DNA of 64,000 nucleotides from positions 2,788,309 through 2,852,308 of the forward strand of contig WACF01000001.1 in NCBI GenBank assembly GCA_026192395.1. Direction: 5' to 3'. The translations under genes and the position numbers were made by a program. The notes under the pieces are model-generated. The model did not search any database and was not told the DNA's origin. It saw only the letters and a list, made by a program, of their open reading frames with translations. This DNA comes from Proteobacteria bacterium 005FR1. GTDB taxonomy: Bacteria; Pseudomonadota; Gammaproteobacteria; Pseudomonadales; Cellvibrionaceae. Positions 24,131 to 32,798 of this stretch are shown one piece after another; the first letter of the stretch is position 1, and the number at the start of each line of letters is the position of its first letter.

Positions 24131-25483
24131 ATGGACACTTCGACTATCGCTGCCATTGCCACTGCCCCCGGTCGCGGGGGCATTGGCATTGTTCGTGTCT
24201 CCGGCTCGAAAGCCAAAGCAATAGGCCAGGCGATCACCGGTCGCGATCTGCGACCCCGCTACGCCCACTTCGCCCCTTTCCGCGATCACAACGGCCTCCT
24301 TCTCGACGAGGGGGTTGCGATCTATTTCCATGCGCCCCACTCTTTTACCGGAGAAGATTGCGTGGAGTTGCAAGGTCACGGCGGCCCGGTCGTGCTCGAC
24401 AGCATCCTGCAGACCTGCCTGCAACACGGAGCACGGCTTGCGCAGCCCGGCGAATTCTCGCAACGCGCTTTCCTCAACGACAAGCTGGATCTTGCCCAGG
24501 CTGAAGCTATAGCGGACCTCATCGACGCCACGTCGCAGCAAAGCGCGCGTAATGCGGTTAATTCACTGCAGGGGGTATTTTCCGAGCGCATTCACGAACT
24601 GGTGGAAGCACTGACGCAACTTCGCATCTACGTTGAAGCGGCCATCGATTTTCCCGAAGAGGAAATCGATTTCCTTTCCGATGGCAGGATCGCCAATCAG
24701 CTGCAAAGCATTCGCGATCAGCTGACTTTTCTACTGCGGGAATCCCAGCAAGGCGTACTGGTGAGGGAAGGTATCCGGGTGGTTATCGCCGGACGACCCA
24801 ACGCCGGCAAATCCAGCCTGCTCAACGCCTTATCAGAAAAGAACACCGCCATCGTCACCGACATCGAAGGCACCACGCGGGACGTGCTGCGCGAGCACAT
24901 CCATATCGACGGCATGCCCCTGCATCTGATCGATACCGCCGGACTGCGCGCCAACCCCGACGAAGTGGAAAGGATCGGGATCGAACGGGCCCAGGAGGAG
25001 TTTGCGCAGGCTGACCGTATTCTTCTGGTGGTGGATTCCAACCGGGAGCCAGATCTGAGTCTCGATAAGATCTGGCCGGACTTTGTGGGCCCCCTCCCCG
25101 ACCGGCACAAGCTCACCATTGTCGCTAACAAAATCGATCTTCATCAGCATGCAGCGCGGATCGATGAAGGTGAGTGCAGCATCGTCTGGCTGTCGGCCAA
25201 GCACGGCCAAGGGCTGGAATTGCTGAAGAACCACCTGAAGTCCGTGGCCGGCTTCACCGGCGCCGGGGAAGGCAGTTTCACTGCTCGGCGCCGCCACCTC
25301 GACGCATTGGACCGGGCTCAATCCTTTCTGGACAGTGCCGAGTCACAACTGACCCATGGCGCCGGCGAATTAGTGGCTGAAGACCTGCGCTGTTGTCAGC
25401 AGGCACTCGGTGAGATCACCGGCCAGATGTCCGCCGACGAACTTCTGGGACGAATCTTCTCCAGCTTCTGCATCGGGAAATGA
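24131..25483 (+). CDS. mnmE: tRNA modification GTPase MnmE (TrmE)
   Basis: Works with MnmG to install the cmnm5 group on U34 of certain tRNAs. The 450-residue protein has an N-terminal THF-binding domain, a helical domain, and an inserted Ras-like G domain. G1 is GRPNAGKSS (221-229), the switch is GTTRD (247-251) and G3 is DTAG (268-271). It ends in the invariant CIGK with the catalytic Cys. It is convergent with the histidine kinase of the kai operon, which separates it from mnmG. Confidence 0.98.
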   Translation: MDTSTIAAIATAPGRGGIGIVRVSGSKAKAIGQAITGRDLRPRYAHFAPFRDHNGLLLDEGVAIYFHAPHSFTGEDCVELQGHGGPVVLDSILQTCLQHGARLAQPGEFSQRAFLNDKLDLAQAEAIADLIDATSQQSARNAVNSLQGVFSERIHELVEALTQLRIYVEAAIDFPEEEIDFLSDGRIANQLQSIRDQLTFLLRESQQGVLVREGIRVVIAGRPNAGKSSLLNALSEKNTAIVTDIEGTTRDVLREHIHIDGMPLHLIDTAGLRANPDEVERIGIERAQEEFAQADRILLVVDSNREPDLSLDKIWPDFVGPLPDRHKLTIVANKIDLHQHAARIDEGECSIVWLSAKHGQGLELLKNHLKSVAGFTGAGEGSFTARRRHLDALDRAQSFLDSAESQLTHGAGELVAEDLRCCQQALGEITGQMSADELLGRIFSSFCIGK

Positions 25484-25493
25484 TTGCGCCCAA

Positions 25494-27149
25494 TTACCTC
25501 GAGCCTGCCAGGTTTGAAATAACGGCGCACAGCTCGGCGTGATCCACCGGCTTGGACAAATGCACCTGAAAACCTGCTACCAGTGCTCGGCGGCGATCTT
25601 CACGCCCGGCAAAGGCCGTTAGCGCAACCGCCGGCAACTCCCTCCCTGTTCGTCCGCTCGCTCGCAACTGAGCGATGAGCTCGTAGCCGTCCACGTCCGG
25701 AAGACCGATATCGCTCACCAGCACATCCCAGGACCAATCATTTTCAAGAAGATCGAGAGCAATGCTGGCCGTGGCGGCAGTGCTCACCTGGGCGCCGCTA
25801 TTCTCGAGCGCAAGGCACAACATTTCCCGTGCCGCCGCATCATCTTCCACCAGAAGTATCCGCAGACCTTTGAGCACCTCTGCCGGGGGACGCTCACAGT
25901 CGCCCTCCGCCGAATCAATTTCGTTATCTTCTATAAGCGGCAATTCCACGACAAAGCTTGCGCCTTTATTCTGGCCCCCACTTTCGGCCCAGACGCGCCC
26001 GCCATGCAACTCCGAAAGCTCTTTGACGAGTGCCAGCCCGAGGCCCAGGCCGCCGGTTCGGCGAGTCGTGGAGCTTTCGATCTGTCGATACAACTCAAAC
26101 AGAACCGGCAGGTATTCGCCCGCGATCCCTATACCCGTATCGCTCACGCGCACCTGCGCGACACCATCTCTCTGGCTGAGCGATACCAAGACCTTTCCGT
26201 TTGCAGGCGTAAACTTGATCGCGTTCGACAGCAGATTGCCAATGATCTGCTGGAGCCGATGAGCGTCCCCGCGTACTACCAGATCCTGGTCGGGCAGATT
26301 CGCCGAGACGGTGATGTTTTTGTCTGCCGTGTTGGGCTGCACAGTGCCTACACTATTTTCCACCAGCTGATTGAGATTCACCGCAGCCAGCTCCAAGCGC
26401 AGCTTCCCAGTCAGGACCCGCGACACATCGAGCAGGTCATCGATGAGCTGTGCCTGAGACCAGGCGCTGCGCTCGATCACTTCCAGGCCCCGCTGCACCG
26501 GGGCAGGATAGTCCTGATGGCGGCGCAGGAGCTGAGTCCAGCCCAGCACTGCATTCAGCGGCGATCGCAGCTCATGGCTTACCACCGCCAGAAACTGATC
26601 ACGCGCGGCGTTTGCCTGCTCGGCTGCCAATCGTTCCGCTTCGATTTGCTTGGCTCGCTCCCGCTCGGTCAGATCGGTGACGACCACACCGAACATGCGC
26701 GCATCTTCTGCCGGCAGCGGATTGAACGCAACCTGTACCGGTATGCCGCTGCAGCGGTCGCTTTTCAGCTGACACTCGCCGTGGATCACTCCGTCGCAGG
26801 CCGCCGCGAAAAGCGCCTCAAACCGTGAATCGTTATTTGCGACGAAGTCCTGGATGCGATGACCCCGCACCTGCTCCAGAGGCTTGCCAACCAAGTCGGC
26901 AAAAAAACGATTGCAGTAAATGATTGTTCCGTCGGAATTGAGCGTCAACGCTCCTTCCTGCATTTGTTCGACGAAAACGCGAAAAGGCTGATCGGGACTT
27001 TGCAATGTGTAAATCTGTTGCCCGGAAGGACCGTCAACCACCACGGCATCAACTTCGCCGCCGCGAATAGCTTCCAGGGTATTCTCAGCTTCCCGTAAGC
27101 GGCGCCGCAGGATTTGCAGTTCCTGCTCACCCGTTGCATCAGGACTCAT
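25494..27149 (-). CDS. PAS-containing hybrid histidine kinase of the kai operon
   Basis: A 551-residue cytoplasmic hybrid sensor kinase with no membrane segments. It has an N-terminal coiled segment (about 5-30), a PAS domain (about 58-165), and HisKA with the phospho-acceptor His192 (VVSHELRSPLN). HATPase_c follows (N box about 305-313, DTGIG at 337-341, GLGLGLA at 367-373), and then a C-terminal receiver domain (about 429-545) with phospho-acceptor Asp480 (VSDIGLPDVDG). Its ATG overlaps the stop of the second kaiB (ATGA), so it is coupled to the kai genes. It is a candidate output or input kinase for KaiB/KaiC; it has no KaiB-like sensor domain of the SasA type. Confidence 0.92.
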   Translation of the reverse strand: MSPDATGEQELQILRRRLREAENTLEAIRGGEVDAVVVDGPSGQQIYTLQSPDQPFRVFVEQMQEGALTLNSDGTIIYCNRFFADLVGKPLEQVRGHRIQDFVANNDSRFEALFAAACDGVIHGECQLKSDRCSGIPVQVAFNPLPAEDARMFGVVVTDLTERERAKQIEAERLAAEQANAARDQFLAVVSHELRSPLNAVLGWTQLLRRHQDYPAPVQRGLEVIERSAWSQAQLIDDLLDVSRVLTGKLRLELAAVNLNQLVENSVGTVQPNTADKNITVSANLPDQDLVVRGDAHRLQQIIGNLLSNAIKFTPANGKVLVSLSQRDGVAQVRVSDTGIGIAGEYLPVLFELYRQIESSTTRRTGGLGLGLALVKELSELHGGRVWAESGGQNKGASFVVELPLIEDNEIDSAEGDCERPPAEVLKGLRILLVEDDAAAREMLCLALENSGAQVSTAATASIALDLLENDWSWDVLVSDIGLPDVDGYELIAQLRASGRTGRELPAVALTAFAGREDRRRALVAGFQVHLSKPVDHAELCAVISNLAGSR

Positions 27150-27418
27150 AATCCCAATCCCTCCCGCACACGCTCATCGCTTAGTCGACCGATGGTGCGA
27201 AGGACCGGCCCAGGACTGCTTCGCACCAAAGCAGGCGTTGCTATCACGCCGGCCAAGGTGGCGCGCTCGGGGTTCTGGTGCACGTCGATCACCTCAAGCC
27301 TGTAGGCTCGCCGCAATTCGGTTTCGCAGATGCGACGTACACGTTCGAGGGCGGCAGCCGAATAGGCCGACTGGCCTTGAACAAAAAGCTCGACGAGCAT
27401 GATCTCTTCGTCTGCCAT
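27146..27418 (-). CDS. KaiB-family protein, divergent second copy
   Basis: A 90-residue thioredoxin-like KaiB protein. Family landmarks are a hydrophobic first strand (VELFVQG), the VIDVHQNPE segment, the cis-proline-type block VIATPALVR, and the C-terminal IGRLSDERVREGLGL. It is shorter and more diverged than the neighbouring KaiB: the usual IGDLS is IGRLS and the product ends without an acidic tail. It starts 9 bp after the first kaiB and overlaps the kinase start. It may bind a different partner or conformation of KaiC; this is inference. Confidence 0.85.
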   Translation of the reverse strand: MADEEIMLVELFVQGQSAYSAAALERVRRICETELRRAYRLEVIDVHQNPERATLAGVIATPALVRSSPGPVLRTIGRLSDERVREGLGL

Positions 27419-27427
27419 TGCCCGCTC

Positions 27428-27739
27428 CTACCGCTCCTCGAACCGACTGAGATCAAGTGCCAACATGGCCCGTTCGGCGTTCGACAGGTCGCCGATGACG
27501 CGCTTCATCGGCTCGGGGATTTTTCGAATCAGTGTGGGAATGGCGAGGATCTGGTCCGCTTTCGCCAGCTGCGGATTCTTCATGAGATCGATCACTTCAA
27601 TCTCATAACTTCCTTCCCCCAGATGCGCTTCGCAAAGACGCGTCAGATTCGTCAAGGCAGTGCGAGATTTCTGGTTATCTCCCGCCACATAGAGACGCAA
27701 AGTCCAGATGTCATCGCTGTTTCGTATTTCGTTGGACAT
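27428..27739 (-). CDS. kaiB: Circadian clock-type protein KaiB
   Basis: A 103-residue KaiB with a canonical pattern: LRLYVAGDNQKS, VIDLMKNPQLA, ILAIPTLIRKIPEP, VIGDLSNAERAMLALDL. In cyanobacteria KaiB switches fold to bind the CI ring of KaiC and drives its dephosphorylation phase. I chose the ATG at 27739 (MSNEIRNSDD), giving the typical length. It lies 36 bp after kaiC and 9 bp before a second kaiB. No kaiA is seen in the window, as in most non-cyanobacterial Kai systems. Confidence 0.93.
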   Translation of the reverse strand: MSNEIRNSDDIWTLRLYVAGDNQKSRTALTNLTRLCEAHLGEGSYEIEVIDLMKNPQLAKADQILAIPTLIRKIPEPMKRVIGDLSNAERAMLALDLSRFEER

Positions 27740-27775
27740 GTTTGTTGACTCCTGCCGCACTCTCGGCGACTTCAA

Positions 27776-29500
27776 TTATTCCGACCGGTCCGCCCCTCGA
27801 CGTGCAGCCATCTCATCGCGATCGAACAGCAATTGCTCCTCAATCGCCTTCTTCTCTTCCAGCGTTTTTTCGATTTCGGCTGCCTCTGCCTCGAACTCCG
27901 CCCGCAGACTTGCGATCTGATGATCGAGCGCCTTTTTCTTCCGCTCCAGCTCCTGCTGACGCCGCTCGATCTCCCGCTGCCGCCGCAGGCGCTCTGCCCG
28001 CTCCCGGCTTTCCTGCTGAGCACGTGCCGTGCCAGTCAGAACACCTTCCGCGCCGACATAGACGTCCACCAGGTCCACACCTTCGGAGCTGATAACAAAT
28101 TCGCGAATCTGGTTCGAATGGGCCATGCCTCTGGACTTCAACACGTACAAGCCGCGATTCCGTTCGCCACTGGCTTCGATACTCTTAACCAGCAACCATG
28201 TGTCGACAATGGAGGATATAGCGATATCCGTAGACTGTTCCGCTTTGCCGCCCGTAGTAAGGCTGGTCATCAATGCGGTAATGTTGTGGGTTTTCAGGTA
28301 GTCCACCAGGCGAACCACCATCTGATTGGCGTCATCCTGATGTCCGACCGAAATGAGATTGCTCACAGGATCGACGATCACAGTACTAGGTGCAAAATCG
28401 CGTATCAGCTTGTACATGACCGCGAGATGAGTCTCCAGACCGTGCATGGTCGGGCGCGCCGCCACAAACTTCAATAAGCCTGCAGCTTCGTGAGATGCGA
28501 GGTCCAGACCAATGGACGCCATATTGCGCTTGATCTGTGCAGGCGACTCTTCAAAGGCGAAATAGAGACAGCGTTCACCGCGTCGGCAAGTCGCATCGGC
28601 AAAGTGTGCACTGAGGCTGCTCTTGCCCGCGCCCGCCGTACCAGACACCAGCACTGTGCTGCCCCGGTAGTAGCCTTCGCCGCCAAACATCTGGTCGAGA
28701 CGGGCAACGCCGGTGCCCACCCGCTCGTCACTGATATCGTGTTCCAGCCCCGCGGTGGTGATTGGCATCACCACGATCCCATCTTCATCGATCAAGAACG
28801 GGTATTCGTTGGTGCCGTGGCTGGTACCCCGATACTTGACGATCCGCAGACGGCGCGTGGACACCTGATCGTGAACACGGTGATCGAGCAGAATCACGCA
28901 ATCCGAGACATATTCCTCGAGGCCGTGACGGGTCAAGGTGCCCTCTCCCCGTTCGGCGGTGATCACGGCGCTTACCCCCTGATCCTTCAACCAGCGGAAC
29001 AAGCGCCGCAATTCAGATCGCAGAATCGTGTAGTCGGTTAGCCCGCCAAAAAGCGTCTCGAGGGTATCGATGACGACTCGCTTGGCCCCAACACTCTGAA
29101 TCGCTAGCTCGAGACGCAGAAAGAGCCCGTCCAGGTTGTACTCTCCGCTTTCCTCGATCTCGCTGCGCTCGACGCGAATATGGTCCAGCGCGAGCTTTCC
29201 TGAGTCCACTAGCTGCTGCAGATCAAAGCCGAGGGAGGCGACATTCTGGGTGAGGTCCTCTTCGGTCTCTTCGAAGGCGATGAACACCCCGGGCTCGTTG
29301 TAATCACTGATGCCGCGCACCAGAAACTGCATGCCGAACAGGGTCTTACCGGCGCCAGCCGACCCGCAGACCAGACTTGTCCGCCCATAGGGCAGTCCCC
29401 CATTACTGATTTCGTCGAACCCCGGTATACCCGAAGCGGCTTTCTGGACAACCGGGAGCGAATGGATCTTCGCTGCGCCCTCCCCCTCTCGTACGGTCAT
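27776..29500 (-). CDS. kaiC: KaiC-family double-RecA ATPase/kinase with coiled-coil tail
   Basis: A 574-residue KaiC. The ATG at 29500 is chosen because GAGGAA stands 5-6 bp before it; upstream ATGs at 29530 and 29587 lack such a site. The CI domain has Walker A GSAGAGKT (46-53) and catalytic Glu77-Glu78 (FEETEED). The CII domain has Walker A GTAGAGKS (287-294) and Glu317-Glu318 (FEES). The CII phosphorylation strip reads TDIAISSIVDT, so the Ser-Thr pair of cyanobacterial KaiC aligns with Ser429-Ser430, and Thr426 with Thr424. The tail (about 493-574) is a long charged coiled coil in place of the short KaiA-binding peptide. It leads an operon kaiC-kaiB-kaiB2-kinase. Confidence 0.92.
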   Translation of the reverse strand: MTVREGEGAAKIHSLPVVQKAASGIPGFDEISNGGLPYGRTSLVCGSAGAGKTLFGMQFLVRGISDYNEPGVFIAFEETEEDLTQNVASLGFDLQQLVDSGKLALDHIRVERSEIEESGEYNLDGLFLRLELAIQSVGAKRVVIDTLETLFGGLTDYTILRSELRRLFRWLKDQGVSAVITAERGEGTLTRHGLEEYVSDCVILLDHRVHDQVSTRRLRIVKYRGTSHGTNEYPFLIDEDGIVVMPITTAGLEHDISDERVGTGVARLDQMFGGEGYYRGSTVLVSGTAGAGKSSLSAHFADATCRRGERCLYFAFEESPAQIKRNMASIGLDLASHEAAGLLKFVAARPTMHGLETHLAVMYKLIRDFAPSTVIVDPVSNLISVGHQDDANQMVVRLVDYLKTHNITALMTSLTTGGKAEQSTDIAISSIVDTWLLVKSIEASGERNRGLYVLKSRGMAHSNQIREFVISSEGVDLVDVYVGAEGVLTGTARAQQESRERAERLRRQREIERRQQELERKKKALDHQIASLRAEFEAEAAEIEKTLEEKKAIEEQLLFDRDEMAARRGADRSE

Positions 29501-29639
29501 TATTTTCCTCGCAGTTGTTGAATCCGGCATTTTACCAATTGGAAGTAAAGAAAAGCCGTTTTTATTAGATCGGCTTCTAAAAGGCAACCGTGTTGAGCAG
29601 CAATCCCGCCCGCGTTCTTAGCTTCCTATACCTGCCCAC

Positions 29640-30110
29640 ATTTCAAGCAGAACAGCTTAGTTTGTTCACAAATCACAAGGTTTCACCTGTGTTTCCCCAG
29701 ACTTACAGCGAGTTATCCACAATTGTCCACAGCTTTATCCCCTAAACGGCTGATTTTCGGCGCCTTTTGAATAAGTAGGGCGATAACGTCGGTATAGATG
29801 ATGCAAAAAGCTGAGGATGAAAATGTGGATATCTGCGACTTTGCCGGGGCCTGTCCATAACCGCCACTTTCACGCACAGGCTGCCACCAGTCGAAACAGA
29901 GGGCGTCACCACCTTCCGGCCACGGTTATGAATCCTCTAAGGTCCTGATTACTGGCACAAAATCCTCCTTATCAACAGCTGACCGCAGGCTTAATAACCA
30001 CAACAACTACTAAAACCCTAACTACTCATACATATATTCTTAAATACCTATTTATTCATCTGTAATGGTTTTACTTCGCACGATTGTTTTTTGAACACAG
30101 CCACTTGGAG
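29640..30110. other. Probable oriC: DnaA boxes and AT-rich unwinding region upstream of mnmG
   Basis: Part of the 686 bp gene-free gap between kaiC and mnmG. It contains a perfect DnaA box TTATCCACA (29713-29721), an adjacent one-mismatch box TTGTCCACA (29723-29731), and a reverse-strand one-mismatch box TGTGGATAT (29824-29832). Another one-mismatch box, TTATCAACA, lies at 29969-29977. A strongly AT-rich tract (29990-30095) follows, with runs such as TATATATTC and TAAATACC. This layout next to mnmG is that of the enterobacterial oriC. No ORF here is credible. Confidence 0.8.
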
Positions 30111-30119
30111 GCATATAAT
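30091..30119 (+). promoter_or_regulatory. mnmG promoter at the edge of oriC
   Basis: TTGAAC (30091-30096), a 17-bp spacer and a perfect TATAAT (30114-30119). Transcription would begin near 30126, placing the ATG at 30187 in the message. An ATG at 30118 that has an apparent GGAGG before it falls inside the -10 element and so would be upstream of the transcript start. Transcription of mnmG next to oriC is known to influence initiation in E. coli. Confidence 0.75.
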
Positions 30120-30186
30120 GGCCGACCCTCGCTCGGGGGGTCCCCAATCCAAGGTTCCCGGATCAACTTTCAGGATCGTTTGCCCA

Positions 30187-32100
30187 ATGCGTTACTCCGA
30201 AGACTTCGATGTCATTGTGATTGGTGGCGGCCATGCCGGCACCGAGGCCTGTCTGGCCGCGGCGCGCATGGGCTGCAAAACGCTGCTGCTGACCCACAGC
30301 ATCGAGACTCTTGGCGCGATGTCGTGCAATCCGGCCATCGGCGGGATTGGCAAGAGTCACCTGGTGAAGGAGATCGATGCCCTCGGCGGCGCCATGGCGC
30401 GAGCCACGGACAGGGGCGGCATCCAGTTTCGTCTGCTTAACGCCCGCAAAGGTCCGGCTGTGCGTGCCACTCGCGCTCAGGCCGATCGGGAGCTCTACAA
30501 GGCGGCCATTCGGTTCGAACTGGAAAACCAGCCGAACCTGCAGATCTTTCAGCAGGCCGTCGACGATCTGATCATGGAGGGTGAGACCGTCACCGGTGTA
30601 GTCACCCAGATGGGGTTGCAGTTTTTTGCCAAGACGGTGGTGCTGACAACCGGTACTTTCCTTGGCGGTGTCATTCACATCGGTATGCAAAACCACTCCG
30701 GTGGCCGCGCCGGTGCGCCGCCGTCCATTGCACTCGCGAAACGTTTGCGGGAAATGCCCTTTCGGGTGGGCCGTTTGAAAACAGGCACGCCGCCGCGCAT
30801 CGACGCCCGCAGCATCGACTTCACCGGACTGGAAGAGCAATGGGGAGATAAACCCGAACCCACCATGTCGCTGATGGGCCGTGTGGAAGATCATCCGCAG
30901 CAGGTTTGCTGCTGGATCACTCACACCAACGAGCGAACGCACGAAATCATCTTCAGTGGACTCGATCGCTCGCCGATGTACGCCGGTGTTATCGAGGGCA
31001 TCGGGCCGCGCTATTGTCCGTCCATCGAAGACAAGGTGAATCGTTTCGCGGACAAGGATTCACACCAGATTTTTATCGAGCCTGAAGGCTTGAATACTCA
31101 CGAGATTTATCCCAACGGTATCTCCACGAGTTTACCCTTCGATATCCAGCAGCAGTTTGTTCGCTCGATCAAAGGTTTCGAAAACGCGCATATCACCCGT
31201 CCCGGTTACGCGATCGAATACGACTTTTTCAATCCGCAAGATTTGCAGTACAGCCTGGAAACAAAGTTTGTGAAGAACTTGTTTTTCGCAGGGCAGATCA
31301 ACGGTACCACCGGTTACGAAGAAGCGGGCGCGCAAGGACTGCTCGCCGGCATCAATGCCGCGCTTCGCGTGCAGGAGAAGGAGCCCTGGTGTCCGCGTCG
31401 CGATCAGGCCTATATCGGCGTGCTGGTCGACGATCTGATTACGATGGGTACCGCCGAGCCCTATCGCATGTTCACCAGTCGTGCTGAATACCGTTTGCTG
31501 CTGCGCGAAGACAATGCCGATCTGCGACTGACTGAAACCGGTCGCGAACTGGGTTTGATCGACGATGCGCATTGGGATGCATTCAGCACCAAACGCGACT
31601 CCATCGAACGAGAAGAGCAGCGCATGCGCAGCACCTGGATTCAGCCGAAGTCAGCGGAAGCGCAAACATTGCAAGCAAAACTGCCGACGTCGCTGAATCG
31701 CGAATACAACCTTTACGATTTGCTGAAGCGTCCTGAGTTGAGTTATAGCGATCTCGCCAACCTGAAAGGTGAAGGTGTTGCCGATGAGCGCGTGGCCGAA
31801 CAAGTGGAGATCGCCGCAAAGTATTCCGGTTACATCGACAGGCAACAGGAAGAGATCGATCGCTTGCGTTATTACGAGCACACACCTCTGCCGACTGATC
31901 TCGATTTTTCACAAGTCGACGGTCTGTCCAATGAGGTGAAGCAAAAACTTCAGGCAGCCCGGCCCGATTCACTGGCGAGAGCATCGCGAATTTCAGGCGT
32001 CACCCCCGCGGCGGTATCCTTGCTGCTCGTGTATCTGAAAAAGAAAGGTTTGTTGAAAGCGCGAGCCGAAAATGGCGATAAACCGGCAAAGGCTTCCTGA
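30187..32100 (+). CDS. mnmG: tRNA uridine 5-carboxymethylaminomethyl modification enzyme MnmG (GidA)
   Basis: FAD-binding partner of MnmE in U34 tRNA modification. I chose the ATG at 30187 ([15 protein letters not shown], 637 residues), which matches the family N-terminus; the upstream in-frame ATG at 30118 lies within the promoter -10. The FAD motif is GGGHAGTEA (13-21), followed by [11 protein letters not shown] and the GTFLGG and RAGAPPS segments. A C-terminal helical domain that binds MnmE is present. First gene of mnmG-rsmG-parA-parB. Confidence 0.96.
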   Translation: MRYSEDFDVIVIGGGHAGTEACLAAARMGCKTLLLTHSIETLGAMSCNPAIGGIGKSHLVKEIDALGGAMARATDRGGIQFRLLNARKGPAVRATRAQADRELYKAAIRFELENQPNLQIFQQAVDDLIMEGETVTGVVTQMGLQFFAKTVVLTTGTFLGGVIHIGMQNHSGGRAGAPPSIALAKRLREMPFRVGRLKTGTPPRIDARSIDFTGLEEQWGDKPEPTMSLMGRVEDHPQQVCCWITHTNERTHEIIFSGLDRSPMYAGVIEGIGPRYCPSIEDKVNRFADKDSHQIFIEPEGLNTHEIYPNGISTSLPFDIQQQFVRSIKGFENAHITRPGYAIEYDFFNPQDLQYSLETKFVKNLFFAGQINGTTGYEEAGAQGLLAGINAALRVQEKEPWCPRRDQAYIGVLVDDLITMGTAEPYRMFTSRAEYRLLLREDNADLRLTETGRELGLIDDAHWDAFSTKRDSIEREEQRMRSTWIQPKSAEAQTLQAKLPTSLNREYNLYDLLKRPELSYSDLANLKGEGVADERVAEQVEIAAKYSGYIDRQQEEIDRLRYYEHTPLPTDLDFSQVDGLSNEVKQKLQAARPDSLARASRISGVTPAAVSLLLVYLKKKGLLKARAENGDKPAKAS

Positions 32101-32782
32101 GGTGAACAACAGCCGCTTTGCGGGGCAGACATCCACGGACGAACTGAAAGATTTGCTTTTTTGCGGTGCGGAAAAGATGGATCTGCGCCTGAGCGAAGCT
32201 CAGGGTCAGCAGCTCATCCATTATTTGCAGCTCTTTGCCAAATGGAACGCCGCCTACAATCTTTCGGCGGTTCGGGACATCCGCGAAATGGTGTCCCGGC
32301 ATCTGCTGGACAGCCTGAGCATTGTGCCATTGGTCGCCAACAGCGCCGGCGGTGAGCACTGGCTGGATGTTGGCAGCGGTGGAGGCTTGCCTGGCATTCC
32401 TCTGGCCATCATGTTTCCGGACAAGCGGCTCACTCTTTTGGATAGCAACGGCAAGAAAACCCGTTTTCTCTTTCAAGTGAAAACTGAGCTACAGTTGTCC
32501 AGAGTCGAGGTGGTACAGGAGCGGATCGAGCGCTTTGAGCCGCCGGCCAAATTCGATGCGGTTTTCAGCCGCGCTTTCGCCAGCATCAAAGACTTTCTGG
32601 AAGGCTGTTCACACTTGGTCGAGCCGGGAGCCCGCTTCTTTGCCATGAAGGGGCTCTATCCGCACGACGAGTTGAGCGAAGTAACAAAACCCTTTAATGT
32701 CGAACACTGTTATCCACTGAGTGTGCCTGGCGAAACAGCGGCCCGACACCTGGTGGTAATCCGATATTCCAATCACGACTGA
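32072..32782 (+). CDS. rsmG: 16S rRNA m7G527 methyltransferase RsmG (GidB)
   Basis: SAM-dependent methylation of G527 in 16S rRNA. The 236-residue reading from the ATG at 32072 overlaps mnmG by 29 bp. A GTG at 32102, just after the mnmG stop, is an equally plausible start. The core motifs are [20 protein letters not shown], the SAM loop [15 protein letters not shown], and SRAFAS. It lies between mnmG and parA as in most gammaproteobacteria. Confidence 0.95.
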   Translation: MAINRQRLPEVNNSRFAGQTSTDELKDLLFCGAEKMDLRLSEAQGQQLIHYLQLFAKWNAAYNLSAVRDIREMVSRHLLDSLSIVPLVANSAGGEHWLDVGSGGGLPGIPLAIMFPDKRLTLLDSNGKKTRFLFQVKTELQLSRVEVVQERIERFEPPAKFDAVFSRAFASIKDFLEGCSHLVEPGARFFAMKGLYPHDELSEVTKPFNVEHCYPLSVPGETAARHLVVIRYSNHD

Positions 32783-32798
32783 CAACAGGCAGCGCACG

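Noticed and set aside
25484-25493. Terminator between the convergent mnmE and kinase genes
   Set aside because: Only 10 bp separate the stops and no stem with a T-run is visible.
29552-29575. AAGCCG ... CGGCTT inverted repeat in the kaiC leader as a terminator
   Set aside because: Only a 6-bp stem with a 12-nt AT-rich loop; too weak to call.
30118-30186. Longer MnmG starting at the ATG at 30118
   Set aside because: The codon lies in the -10 hexamer of a strong promoter, and the added residues are absent from the usual MnmG N-terminus.
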